The notes below the pieces were generated by a model, which worked only from the letters and a program-made list of their open reading frames with translations, ran no database searches and was not told the DNA's origin. Shown here in pieces: positions 50,753 to 59,368 of a DNA stretch of 64,000 bases (positions within the stretch are counted from its first letter, which is position 1; each line of letters begins with the position of its first letter). The DNA is from Ardenticatenales bacterium. GTDB taxonomy: Bacteria; Chloroflexota; Anaerolineae; Promineifilales; Promineifilaceae. Both the position numbers and the translations under genes were made by a program. The DNA is taken from NCBI GenBank assembly GCA_020634575.1, contig JACKBM010000016.1:1-64000 (forward strand), in the 5' to 3' direction.

Positions 50753-52423
50753 ATGGACGATTATTACGATTTGGGGAGCTTTACGCGCACCGTAACCACC
50801 AGCTCGCCGGAGGCGCAGATCTGGTTTGACCGGGGGCTGAACTGGACCTACGCCTATAATTTTGAGGCGGCGGTCGATTGCTTTCAACGGGCGGCTGCCA
50901 TTGACCCGACCTGTGTGATGGCCCATTGGGGCATCGGCTACGGGGTGGGCTGTAATTACAACAAACAATGGCGCGTCTTTTCGCCGAAGGAGATCGGCCG
51001 CACCATGAAAACGGCCCGCGAGGCGATTCAGGCCGGTTCCCAGCACCTGGACGCGGCCACCGAGGTCGAAGGGGCGCTGTTACTGGCCCTGGAGAAGCGC
51101 TTCCAGGCAGACGGCATCCATGAAGAGGAGACGCTGGTCGCCTGGAACGATGACTTCGCTGACGCCATGCGTCTCGTCTACCAGGCTCACCCCGATGATC
51201 ATGATGTGGCCACGCTTTTCGCCGAGGCGCTGATTAATCGGACGCCCTGGCAGCTCTGGGACTTGCATAATAACCGGCCGGCCGAACACGCCAGTACCGA
51301 GGAAGCGATTGCCGTGCTGGAGCGGGCCATCGACCAGTTGGAAGCGGCCGGTAGCCCGCCGCACCCCGGCCTCTACCACATCTACATCCACGTGATGGAG
51401 ATGTCGCCCTACCCGGAGAAAGCGCTGCGTGCCGCTGACATCCTGCGTGAGCTGATCCGCGATGCCGGCCATCTGCGCCACATGCCGTCCCACATCGACA
51501 TCCTCTGCGGCCATTATTACGATGCGGTCATCGCCAACAACCGGGCCATCGTCGCCAACAACAAGTTCCTGGCCCGCGATGGTGAGATGAACGAATACAC
51601 CTTCTATCGCGCCCACGACATCCATTTCAAAATTTACGCCGCCATGCTGCTGGGCCAATACCAGACGGCGCTGGAAGGGGCGGAGCAGATGCGCGAGCTG
51701 GCCCATGACGCCATCCTGCGCGTCGAACGCCCACCCATGGCCTACTCGTTGGAGGGGATGGTCTCCATGAAGCTTCATGTGCTGATTCGCTTCGGCAAAT
51801 GGGCGGAAATTCTGGAGGAGCCGTTCCCGGAGGACCGGGAGTTGTACTGCAACACGACGGCGATGTTACATTACGCTCGGGGTATTGCTGCCGCCACGCT
51901 CGGTGATTTTGAGACGGCGGAAGCGGAGCGGGCGGCGTTCCAGGTTGCCAAGGGTAACCTGCATGAGCACCGCTACATCTTCAACAACACCTGCGCCGAC
52001 ATCCTGGAAGTTGCCCAGGCGATGCTGGATGGCGAGGTGGAGTATCACAAAGGCAATTATGAGGCTGCTTTCGAGAATCTGCGCCTGGCGGTTTATCGGG
52101 ATGACCACCTCGCCTACGCGGAGCCCTGGGGCTGGATGATGCCGACCCGCCACCCCCTGGCGGCGCTGCTGCTGGAGCAGGGGCATGCGGCCGAGGCTGA
52201 GGGGATTTATCGGGCGGATTTAGGGCTGGACAACACCATCCCCCGGCCGCAGCAGCATGTCGACAATGTCTGGAGCCTGCACGGTTACGTCACTTGCCTG
52301 GAGCAACTGGGCAAGCAGGACGAGGCGGCGGCGATGCGCGCTCGCCTCAACCTGGCCCTGGCCCGCACCGACGTGCCGATTACCGCCTCCTGCTTCTGCG
52401 CGACAAAGTCCTGTTGTCATTAG
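50753..52423 (+). CDS. TPR-repeat protein with Cys-rich C-terminal tail
   Basis: A 556-residue soluble protein rich in helical pairs. YNFEAAVDCFQRAAAIDPTC (about 35-55) is a canonical TPR unit, and further TPR-like helices recur to the C terminus (EPWGWMMPTRHPLAALLLEQ with GHAAEAEGIY). The central HIYIHVMEMSPYPEKALRAA and LRHMPSHIDIL fit a conserved family of unknown function. The last ten residues, CFCATKSCCH, have four Cys and a His and could bind metal. ATG 50753 has GGAGGT six bases upstream; ATG 50750 is less well spaced. Confidence 0.82.
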   Translation: MDDYYDLGSFTRTVTTSSPEAQIWFDRGLNWTYAYNFEAAVDCFQRAAAIDPTCVMAHWGIGYGVGCNYNKQWRVFSPKEIGRTMKTAREAIQAGSQHLDAATEVEGALLLALEKRFQADGIHEEETLVAWNDDFADAMRLVYQAHPDDHDVATLFAEALINRTPWQLWDLHNNRPAEHASTEEAIAVLERAIDQLEAAGSPPHPGLYHIYIHVMEMSPYPEKALRAADILRELIRDAGHLRHMPSHIDILCGHYYDAVIANNRAIVANNKFLARDGEMNEYTFYRAHDIHFKIYAAMLLGQYQTALEGAEQMRELAHDAILRVERPPMAYSLEGMVSMKLHVLIRFGKWAEILEEPFPEDRELYCNTTAMLHYARGIAAATLGDFETAEAERAAFQVAKGNLHEHRYIFNNTCADILEVAQAMLDGEVEYHKGNYEAAFENLRLAVYRDDHLAYAEPWGWMMPTRHPLAALLLEQGHAAEAEGIYRADLGLDNTIPRPQQHVDNVWSLHGYVTCLEQLGKQDEAAAMRARLNLALARTDVPITASCFCATKSCCH

Positions 52424-52437
52424 AGCGGGGGGAGGTT

Positions 52438-52579
52438 TTTGCCGCAGATTTCGCAGATACTTCGCTTCGCTCAGCACAAGTTTGGGGATTGTTATGTTCG
52501 CGACTATTAGTATTTGTCACGAACAAGTTGCGAATCGCGAGATCAAAAAATCCCCTAATCTGCGTCATCTGCGGCAAAA
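52438..52579. repeat. Diverged CGCAGAT inverted repeat related to the CACGGATT family
   Basis: TTTTTGCCGCAGATTTCGCAGAT (52436-52458) is complementary to ATCTGCGTCATCTGCGGCAAAAA (52558-52580) with a few mismatches. The tandem-unit design (GCAGAT repeated at about 10 bp) matches the CACGGATT elements, but the unit sequence differs. It lies between the convergent TPR and alpha/beta-hydrolase genes. Confidence 0.75.
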
Positions 52580-52582
52580 AAA

Positions 52583-53635
52583 CTATTCCTGAATAAAGCC
52601 GTAAAACAGCTCGGCCCAGCGGTCAGCGGCGTCGAAGAGGGGGCCGTGGCCGGAGCCTTCGAACATCTCCATGGTGACGTCGCCGCCGTTTTCGCCGTAG
52701 GCGGTGAGGACGTCGCGGATCTGGCTGACCATCTGCTGTGGCGGGAAGACCTCCTCGCCGGGCCAGCCGGGGATCAAGCCCATCTGTCCCAGGGTGCCCA
52801 TTTCCCAGGCGGAGCCATCGGCCACGACGATGTCAGCGCTGCCATGGGTCCAGAGGACGGGCGGTTTGGGATCGATGTTGACGAGGTCGGCCCAGGCGCA
52901 ATATTTGCCGGAGAGCGCGTTGAGGATGCCCCGCGTCCCCGGCGCGATGCCTGGCCAATTTGCGGATGGCGTCAGGTCGCCCGGGTAGCCATCCTCGCCA
53001 GTGACTGACTTCAAGACTTCGTCCACCAGCATGTCGAGCCGAGCCTCGTCCTGCGTAAAGCTGGGCGCCCAATAAGAGGTTTTGATGACGGCGCGGGGCG
53101 AGACCTGGGATTCTTCCGAGCGATCATTGTCGGCGATGCGCTGGGCAAATTCCGGGTTGCCGGTGCCGCCGCCGCTGCCGGCCCAGTCTGGGAAGCAGGG
53201 GGTGCCATCCCGGTGGACGCCGCCAAAACCGTAGGGCGAGACCGGGTCGATGAAGGTGAGCGAGGCGACCTGCTCCGGCCGGTCCATCGCATACGCCGCA
53301 ATCGCCGCGCCGCCGGTTGACCAGCCGACCAGGTGGACGGGCGCCGTAATGCCCAGCGCCTGAACCAGTGAGTAGGTGTCGTCGGCCCAGTCGCGCAGGC
53401 CGCGGGTGGCGTCAATCGGCAGCTGCTCGGTGTCGCCAAAGCCGCGCATATCGGGCAAAATGAAGCGGTAGCCGGCCGGCGCCTGCGGCAGCAGATGTTC
53501 GTAGAACCGGCCGGTTGACAGATTCCCGTGGATCATCACCACCGGAATGCCGTCGGCTGGCCCGTAATCCAGATAATGCATCGTCAGTCGGTCAGTTTTG
53601 AGGTCGTGTGCGGTCACACCGGATGGCATATCCAT
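52583..53635 (-). CDS. Alpha/beta hydrolase
   Basis: A 350-residue alpha/beta hydrolase. The oxyanion region is PVVMIHGNLSTGRFYEHLLP, the nucleophile elbow HLVGWSTGGAAIAAY (Ser in GWSTGG), the acid probably Asp in WTHGSADIVVADG and the His in MFEGSGHGPLFD. A lid insertion of about 110 residues (GVHRDGTPCFPDW to about 250) is longer than usual. Start ATG 53635 follows AAGGAAGG. The substrate is unknown (ester, epoxide or lactone). It is divergent from the F420-type gene. Confidence 0.9.
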   Translation of the reverse strand: MDMPSGVTAHDLKTDRLTMHYLDYGPADGIPVVMIHGNLSTGRFYEHLLPQAPAGYRFILPDMRGFGDTEQLPIDATRGLRDWADDTYSLVQALGITAPVHLVGWSTGGAAIAAYAMDRPEQVASLTFIDPVSPYGFGGVHRDGTPCFPDWAGSGGGTGNPEFAQRIADNDRSEESQVSPRAVIKTSYWAPSFTQDEARLDMLVDEVLKSVTGEDGYPGDLTPSANWPGIAPGTRGILNALSGKYCAWADLVNIDPKPPVLWTHGSADIVVADGSAWEMGTLGQMGLIPGWPGEEVFPPQQMVSQIRDVLTAYGENGGDVTMEMFEGSGHGPLFDAADRWAELFYGFIQE

Positions 53636-53734
53636 GAGAATTCCTTCCTTATCTGTTTTTTGCGGGGACATCGATAAGGGATATTACCCGCCAGCCAGTT
53701 CGCTGCCAAGCGGAACGGCCGGCTTTTTTGAGGA

Positions 53735-54856
53735 ATGTTGCAACCTATGAATGAACGCCAACGCCCAACCATTGCCCAGCTTGAAGACATCGTCAGGGCT
53801 GGCCTCTGTAGCGGCTGCGGCCTTTGCCAGAGCGTCGCCGGCGCGGAACGGGTGGAGCTGGGGCTGACACCGGCCGGTCGCCTCCGTCCCTGGACCCGGT
53901 TGCCTCTGGATGAGGTCACCATCAACGAAATCGCCGCCGTCTGTCCCGGCACTGAAATCCACGGCCTGCCCGAGGCACTCTATGCCGCCGCGCCGTTCGT
54001 CGACAACACCTGGGGGCCTTATTTCGCCATCCAGCGTGCTGGCGTTTCTGCTCCTGAGCTCCAGGGCCGCGGATTGTTGGACGCCCTGGCCATTCAACTC
54101 CTGGAAAGCGGCCAGGTTGATTTTATCCTGCAGGCGGCGTCGAACCCGGGCAGCCCCCTGGGGTTCCGGCCCCAACTTAGTTTCAGTCGGGCTGATGTTC
54201 TGGGTAGCGCCGGGACGCCTTATGGTCAGGTGGCGCTGCTCGGCGAGTTTAGGCAACTGCTGGCGCGCGGCCAGCGCTTTGCCTTCATCGGCCGGCCCTG
54301 CGACCTGACCGCCATCCGCAACCTGGCCTGGCACGATCCACGCGTTGACGAGCTGTGTTGTTTCAAGCTCAGCTACTTCTGTCTTGGGCTGACGGATCAC
54401 GGCGGGGCTGCTTCTGGCGCCGGGCTGAACCGGGCTAACCCGGACGAGGCCCAACTCCAGTTCCGCTGCCAACTTTGCCCCGATGCGGCCAGTGAGTGCG
54501 CTGACCTGGCCGTTTTTGACATCCCGGGCGAGGCCCGCCAGAGCGGCGTCATTACCCGAACGGAAGCGGGGGCAGCTTTGCTGGCTGCAGCGCAGGCAGC
54601 CGGATTGGTAGCCGGCGAGGCGTTCATCGCGCCTCGAGAGCTGGATGATTTTCAGCCTTATCAGGTCTATCGTAAACAGCAGGTTTGGGCGCGCATTCAC
54701 GGGCTGCGCCGGGCTGGTTCGCTCTGGCCCAACCGGTCACGGTTGCGGGTGAAATTGCTGGCGCTGCAGAATCCGGCCGGTGTCAACGAGGCTGAGATGG
54801 CCGCGATCGGCCGGCAAGCAGCCGGTGGGATTGAGCCTGGGCCATTGGCAGGTTGA
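53735..54856 (+). CDS. Coenzyme F420 hydrogenase/dehydrogenase beta subunit-like protein
   Basis: A 373-residue FrhB/FdhB/FpoF-type protein. The N-terminal motif CSGCGLCQSVAG is typical of the family's iron-sulfur or flavin domain. TPYGQVALLGEFRQLLARGQ, FIGRPCDLTAIRNLA, KLSYFCLGL and FRCQLCPDAASECADLAVFD match the F420-dependent oxidoreductase beta-subunit core with its conserved Cys residues. Such proteins transfer electrons between F420H2 or ferredoxin and a partner. No alpha or gamma partner is near, so its partner is unknown. Start ATG 53735 is adjacent to GAGGA; ATG 53747 is an alternative. Confidence 0.85.
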   Translation: MLQPMNERQRPTIAQLEDIVRAGLCSGCGLCQSVAGAERVELGLTPAGRLRPWTRLPLDEVTINEIAAVCPGTEIHGLPEALYAAAPFVDNTWGPYFAIQRAGVSAPELQGRGLLDALAIQLLESGQVDFILQAASNPGSPLGFRPQLSFSRADVLGSAGTPYGQVALLGEFRQLLARGQRFAFIGRPCDLTAIRNLAWHDPRVDELCCFKLSYFCLGLTDHGGAASGAGLNRANPDEAQLQFRCQLCPDAASECADLAVFDIPGEARQSGVITRTEAGAALLAAAQAAGLVAGEAFIAPRELDDFQPYQVYRKQQVWARIHGLRRAGSLWPNRSRLRVKLLALQNPAGVNEAEMAAIGRQAAGGIEPGPLAG

Positions 54857-54868
54857 GGGTCAACTGCA

Positions 54869-55558
54869 TCAGGCGCCTTTCGTCTTTAGCCAATCCAAAA
54901 AGGATTCATCCCCTGCCCTGGCAACGAGTTCCGGCAGGCTGGCAAACTGCTGAAAATAAGCAAAAACGGTAACGTAGTTCTGATAAGAGAGCCGTTCATC
55001 GCTGCGGGCGATGGCCCAGATTTCGGCTGGCGTCAGGGCCGGCGCATGCTGTTTGAGCTGGCCAGCCGCGCTTAAGGCAAAGCCTTCATAGAACCAGATG
55101 GGACCCATGGCTTCCTCGTTGCCGGCCAGCAACCGGATATGTAGCCAATGAGCCAGTTCGTGGACCAGCAATTTGGTGAAGGAATCCGGTTCTATGCCCG
55201 TCGGATACAGCTCTGTGAATAGGGCCGGTGAAACCGTCAGTAACTGCTCCTGGTGCAGCGTGGCACAATGGGTTTCCGGGATTTCGAACTCTGGACCCAG
55301 CTGAAACAGACGGCGAATTTCTGCATCAAACTCCTTTTTTTCGGCAAAGATGACAACTTCCCGGGCCAGAGGCTCGCGCATGTGGGCGGACCAATCATGC
55401 TGTTGGGCAAAGGCAAGCAACTGTCGTTGGGCCTGGCCGATTTGCGCCTGTAGTCCACCGCGCAGCCCCTCCAGACGGTGGTCAAGCCATAGGGGAATGG
55501 CGAAAACACCTTCTTCCAGAGGCAGAAGATGGGCCGGGTGGCCCGCCATTTTACTCAT
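54869..55558 (-). CDS. Putative gluzincin-type zinc metallopeptidase
   Basis: A 229-residue protein with an HExxH site, LLVHELAHWLHIRLL (about 135-149), followed about 20 residues later by PIWFYEGFALSAAG, whose Glu fits the third zinc ligand of gluzincins (M1-like). The N-terminal half (WLDHRLEGLRGGLQAQIGQA) is helical. No signal peptide is present, so it appears cytosolic. ATG 55558 overlaps the end of the MFS gene by 8 bp (ATGAGTAA), so it is the last gene of a coupled operon. The peptidase class is inferred from motif only. Confidence 0.72.
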   Translation of the reverse strand: MSKMAGHPAHLLPLEEGVFAIPLWLDHRLEGLRGGLQAQIGQAQRQLLAFAQQHDWSAHMREPLAREVVIFAEKKEFDAEIRRLFQLGPEFEIPETHCATLHQEQLLTVSPALFTELYPTGIEPDSFTKLLVHELAHWLHIRLLAGNEEAMGPIWFYEGFALSAAGQLKQHAPALTPAEIWAIARSDERLSYQNYVTVFAYFQQFASLPELVARAGDESFLDWLKTKGA

Positions 55559-56777
55559 GACCAGCGCTCCCCGCCGCCGAACTGTGACGCACCGCCCGCA
55601 CAAACAGAAAGAGCAACAGCCAGACGATGACGTTGGTCGCAATAGCCGCCACAAACGGCAGGCTGGCTGAGCGGCTGAATAGCTGGCCGCCCAGAAGCGC
55701 CCCCAGGATCATCGCCAGGTTCCAGAAGAGATGGATGAAGCCCAGCGTCCGGCCCCTTTCGGCTGGCGCTGTCGCCTGGGCGACCAGCGGCGGCAGCAGG
55801 GTGGACAGCGACCAGGCGGCGGCAATGCCAACCAGGCCGGCGGCAAAAATGACCCAGAGCTGGCCGCTGCCGAGCGCGAGCACGATCATGCTGCCCAGCG
55901 AAACGGCGAACGTCAGCGCCGTGGTGCCGTTGACGCTCCACTTGTCGGCGGCGTAGCCTACGGCCAGTTGGGCCAGCGAGGCGGCGCTCCAGCTGGCCGT
56001 GGCGTAGAGGGCGATGACCGGCTTGCTGGCGCCGTTGTTATTGAGCAGCAGCGGAATCAGGAGTAGCAGCATGGCGTAATAAAGGGTGGGCAGGAAGCGC
56101 AGGCCGGCCAAAAGCAGGATGAGAGGGCGACCGGCGACCGGCCGGTAACCAAACAGCTCGCGCCAGCCCGGCCGTGCCACCTGTGCCAAGGGCGATGGCG
56201 GCAGGATGAAGCTGATCCAGCCGCTCGTCAGCAGCGCCGAGGCGATGAGGACCGCGGCCAGCAGCCCGTAATCCCATCGTTCCAGCAACAGCCCAGCCAG
56301 CGGGCTGCTCAGGACGCCACCCAGCGTGTACCCCCAGTTAAACAGGGCCGAGGTCAGCCCCAGAAACTGGGGCGCGGCCACGTCCATCAAATAACTTTCG
56401 CTGCCCAATACGTACAGGCCAATTAAAAAGCCGCCGGCTACCCAGAGAAGGGCAATGCCCCAGGCGCTATTCACCAGAAAGACACAGCTGGCGATGCCAA
56501 AACCGAGACTGCCCAGGATCAAGGTCTGCTTGCGCCCCAGCCAATCGGCCAGGGCGCCGCCGACCAGCGACGCGATCAGCCCGGCCACCTGGTTGGCCGC
56601 GGCGATGTTGGCCAGGACGATGGCTGAGTAGCCCCGTTCCTGCACGTAGATAGGGAAAAACGTGCTGTGAGGGGCCAGCATCATCCCGCCGAGAAGCTGA
56701 ACGCCCAGCAAGGTGATGACGGCCCGGTTAAGCGTTTGCCAGAATGAGACGGTGGTTGCTGGGGTGGTGTCGCTCAT
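55551..56777 (-). CDS. MFS transporter
   Basis: A 408-residue 12-TM major facilitator. The TM2-3 loop GGALADWLGRKQTLILGSLG is motif A, and the C-terminal half has GYAADKWSVNGTTALTFAVS and a motif A-like region. It resembles drug or sugar efflux permeases. It starts 8 bp after the methyltransferase stop and overlaps the metallopeptidase start, so it is part of the 54.9-59.3 kb operon. The co-transcribed phosphorylase and kinase suggest a nucleoside-like substrate, which is inference. Confidence 0.87.
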   Translation of the reverse strand: MSDTTPATTVSFWQTLNRAVITLLGVQLLGGMMLAPHSTFFPIYVQERGYSAIVLANIAAANQVAGLIASLVGGALADWLGRKQTLILGSLGFGIASCVFLVNSAWGIALLWVAGGFLIGLYVLGSESYLMDVAAPQFLGLTSALFNWGYTLGGVLSSPLAGLLLERWDYGLLAAVLIASALLTSGWISFILPPSPLAQVARPGWRELFGYRPVAGRPLILLLAGLRFLPTLYYAMLLLLIPLLLNNNGASKPVIALYATASWSAASLAQLAVGYAADKWSVNGTTALTFAVSLGSMIVLALGSGQLWVIFAAGLVGIAAAWSLSTLLPPLVAQATAPAERGRTLGFIHLFWNLAMILGALLGGQLFSRSASLPFVAAIATNVIVWLLLFLFVRAVRHSSAAGSAGHE

Positions 56778-56785
56778 CGCGCTTT

Positions 56786-57547
56786 TCAGACAGGTTTGCT
56801 TTTAATGGCCTCAATGTAAAGGATTTTGGCGATGTTCTGGTGCCACTGCCGTTCCAGCGAATCAGGCGCGCCGCTGGCCAGGGCGGGTTCATCCAGCCGG
56901 GCGATTTGCAGGCCGGCGGCAATCAGGCTGTTGAGATAGGTCGAGAGGGTGCGGTGGTAGGCACCGACGTGGCCGCGCACGCCGCTGCCGCCGGAGCGCC
57001 AATGCCCCTCCTCAAAATAGCGCTGGACGCGATGATGGCGGAACCGGCCGGTCTCATCCTCCTCCACCGGCGCAAACGGCATCGTGAACGGCGTCTCAAA
57101 GCAGGGATGGAGCAAGGCAGCCACAAAGCGCCCACCCGGCCGCAACACCCGCGCCACCGCCGCAAAAGCGGCGTCCATGTCGGGGATGTCCATCAGCGCC
57201 ATCTTGCAGACAACCAGGTCAAAGCGGCCGTCGGCCAGCGGTGTGAGTCTCTGGGCATCTGCCTGCAGATATTGGATGGCGCCGCTCGGGGTCTGGCGCT
57301 GCGCCTCGGCCAGGTTGCGCTCAGCGAGGTCAACGCCGGTGACGCGCGCCCCGGCTGCTGCCAACTGCCGGCTCAGATGCCCCTCGCCACAGGCCAGGTC
57401 GAGGACGTCCAGGCCGGCGAGTGGCGGCAGCAACTCGAGGAGATGCGCCGTGAGCTGGTAGAAAAGCGTCTCCTCAGACGCCAGCCCCCGAGCCACAAAC
57501 TCCAGGTAAAAATCGCCGATCACGTCATAGCGGGCCGCTTCATTCAC
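56786..57547 (-). CDS. Class I SAM-dependent methyltransferase
   Basis: A 253-residue class I methyltransferase. Motif I is LDVLDLACGEGHLSRQLA, motif II GARVTGVDLAERNL, and motif III/IV QADAQRLTPLADGRFDLVVC. The post-methyl helix ARVLRPGGRFVAALLHPCFE matches UbiE/small-molecule methyltransferases. GTG 57547 was chosen because it overlaps the phosphorylase stop (GTGAATGA) behind GGAG; the longer frame gives a Ser/Cys-rich, unlikely N terminus. It is the third gene of the operon. Confidence 0.88.
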   Translation of the reverse strand: MNEAARYDVIGDFYLEFVARGLASEETLFYQLTAHLLELLPPLAGLDVLDLACGEGHLSRQLAAAGARVTGVDLAERNLAEAQRQTPSGAIQYLQADAQRLTPLADGRFDLVVCKMALMDIPDMDAAFAAVARVLRPGGRFVAALLHPCFETPFTMPFAPVEEDETGRFRHHRVQRYFEEGHWRSGGSGVRGHVGAYHRTLSTYLNSLIAAGLQIARLDEPALASGAPDSLERQWHQNIAKILYIEAIKSKPV

Positions 57548-58337
57548 CGGCCTGCTCCAGGCTGGGCAGGAACTGCTCGACCATGAACTGCACCAGCCTG
57601 TCATGGGGATGCGCCTCTTTGCGTTCTACCGCCTCAATGAGGTCGCTCTGCCATTCTTCCGCCTCGTCCTGGGCTGAGTCGGTGACGGTGCCGACGTAGA
57701 GGCAGTGGACGGGTTCGCCAATTTCGCGGGCCAGCACCGGCGCCACGGCATACAGCGACAGCGTGTCCATATTCACGACGTCGCAGCCCTGTTCGCGCAT
57801 AAAGTCGATGATGTGGGGATATTCCCGGTAGAGGCTGTTGCCATTCCAGACGGTGTAGCCGGCCCACGTCAGGTGATGCGCAGCCAGAACGGCCGCAAGA
57901 CGGGCTTCGAGGTCACCGGCCGGTCCGCAGGGCGCCAGCGCCGGCACGCCGTAATGATCCGCCAGGGGCAGGTCAGCCATGGTGTGCGTGGCGACAAACG
58001 GCTGGCCCATCGTTGCGCCGTTGAAGGCGCCCGCATAACCCACGCCGATGATCTGGCGGACGCCATGATGGACCAGCTCCTCAACGGTAGTCGCCCCAAC
58101 CGGAAAGCCATACACCTCGCTGATAACGAGGAAGGGGATGCCCTCGTAGTGGCAGAGCCGTACCTCGCTATTGGGGCTATGCAGGAAAAAGCGCTCCGGG
58201 GCGGTTTCGGTGACGTAGGGCGCAAAGCCATTGGGAAACGGGGTGAAACAGATGAAGGCGGTCCGGGCGGCGGCCCAGGCCGGCGGCAAACGGCGCCCGC
58301 CCAACAAATTTGCCGGGGTCAGATGGGGATTGTTCAT
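57540..58337 (-). CDS. Nucleoside phosphorylase (PNP/UDP superfamily)
   Basis: A 265-residue protein of the NP-I nucleoside phosphorylase superfamily. HHGVRQIIGVGYAGAFNGAT is the phosphate/ribose-binding loop, and CDVVNMDTLSLYAVAPVLAR carries the substrate-binding region (usually VxMEx). It cleaves nucleosides with phosphate to a base and ribose-1-phosphate. The Glu of the usual ME motif is Asp here (MDTLSL), so specificity may differ. It overlaps the kinase stop by 4 bp (ATGA) and the methyltransferase start by 8 bp. Confidence 0.85.
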   Translation of the reverse strand: MNNPHLTPANLLGGRRLPPAWAAARTAFICFTPFPNGFAPYVTETAPERFFLHSPNSEVRLCHYEGIPFLVISEVYGFPVGATTVEELVHHGVRQIIGVGYAGAFNGATMGQPFVATHTMADLPLADHYGVPALAPCGPAGDLEARLAAVLAAHHLTWAGYTVWNGNSLYREYPHIIDFMREQGCDVVNMDTLSLYAVAPVLAREIGEPVHCLYVGTVTDSAQDEAEEWQSDLIEAVERKEAHPHDRLVQFMVEQFLPSLEQAGE

Positions 58338-59290
58338 GGGAAAGTGCTCCTGGCCTCGCTCTCCAACCAGCGGGCCAATGAATCGCTGATAAACGGGCGC
58401 CAGCGCGACAGCTCTGCCTCGTTGGCGTCAATGAGTTGGTAGGCCATGTCCAGGGCGCGCAGGAGGTAGCCGGTACGCAACGCCTGCTGGAAATCGGCTT
58501 CGAGCTGAGGCGCGGGCGCCAGATCCTGCCACGGCGCCAGGTAAGCATCACGCAGTGCCCGCGCTGCCGGATCATCCACGTGGGCCGGCAGGCCGGGGAA
58601 AAGATTCTCGAAGGTGGGCAGGAGGGAGAAAAAAGGGTGGCTGAGGTTGGCGTCGCCCCAGTCGCAGAGCCGGATTTGCCCGTCGTTGATCAGGATGTTG
58701 TTGGTGTGCAGATCACCGTGTTCCAGGGCGATGGCGTAGGGGGCGGCAGCCAGTTGCGCGCACACCTCGGCCAGGCGCGGCAGGGCGGCCCGGCAGCGCG
58801 CCCGTAGCTCATCGGGGATGGCCTGCCCATGCGGCGACGCCAATAGCTCAGCCAGCAGCTCCGGTAGCCGGGCCGGTTGGCGATCCGGCAGGCCCAAAGC
58901 GGCCAGTTCAGCCAATGCCGATATGGAATCACGCTGGAGGTTGGCGTAGATGGGCAGGAATTGCTGCAGGATGGCGTGTTGGGTGCCGACGTCTGGGAGC
59001 TGGCGGAGAAGGGTACCGGCCGGTGCCGTCAAACTCCAGCCCCGCGCCTCGTCCAGTCGGATGATCGGCGGCAGGTGGTCGGCAAAGCAGCCGGCCAGCC
59101 AGCGCAGCAGCGGCGCTTCCTGCCGCCCGCCCGGCCCTGGCGCCTTAAAATAGCCAGTGCCGCCGGCGCCAGTCACATACCAGACCCGCGACCAGGGCCG
59201 ATCGCGCAATAGCTCTATCGTATGAAGTTCGCCCAGGTCTGAGCCTTCCAGCCAGGCCCGCATGGCGCTATCCAGGTTCGTCGCGTTCAT
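58334..59290 (-). CDS. APH/choline kinase-type phosphotransferase
   Basis: A 318-residue aminoglycoside/choline kinase-fold protein. The Brenner motif is IALEHGDLHTNNILI (catalytic Asp), and LCDWGDANLSHPF is the metal-binding motif. The N-lobe has WYVTGAGGTGYFKAPGPGG. It is the first gene of an operon with a nucleoside phosphorylase, so phosphorylation of a sugar, nucleoside or amino alcohol is likely. The substrate is not readable. Start ATG 59290 was chosen; the longer frame reads through the palindrome repeat upstream. Confidence 0.87.
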   Translation of the reverse strand: MNATNLDSAMRAWLEGSDLGELHTIELLRDRPWSRVWYVTGAGGTGYFKAPGPGGRQEAPLLRWLAGCFADHLPPIIRLDEARGWSLTAPAGTLLRQLPDVGTQHAILQQFLPIYANLQRDSISALAELAALGLPDRQPARLPELLAELLASPHGQAIPDELRARCRAALPRLAEVCAQLAAAPYAIALEHGDLHTNNILINDGQIRLCDWGDANLSHPFFSLLPTFENLFPGLPAHVDDPAARALRDAYLAPWQDLAPAPQLEADFQQALRTGYLLRALDMAYQLIDANEAELSRWRPFISDSLARWLESEARSTFP

Positions 59291-59303
59291 CTGCCATCCT
59301 CCG

Positions 59304-59368
59304 GTGAGGGGTTCCCCCCAACCCGTCGGGTTGTAGGGGAGCCGACGGGTTGGGGGCGACCTCTCACC
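59304..59368. repeat. ACCCGTCGGGT palindrome cluster
   Basis: GTGAGGGGTTCCCCCCAACC leads to CCGTCGGGTT, then GCCGACGGGTTGGGGGCGACCTCTCACC. The outer arms are partly complementary. It overlaps the stop codon of the exported-protein gene (59364-59366) and precedes the kinase operon. Confidence 0.85.
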
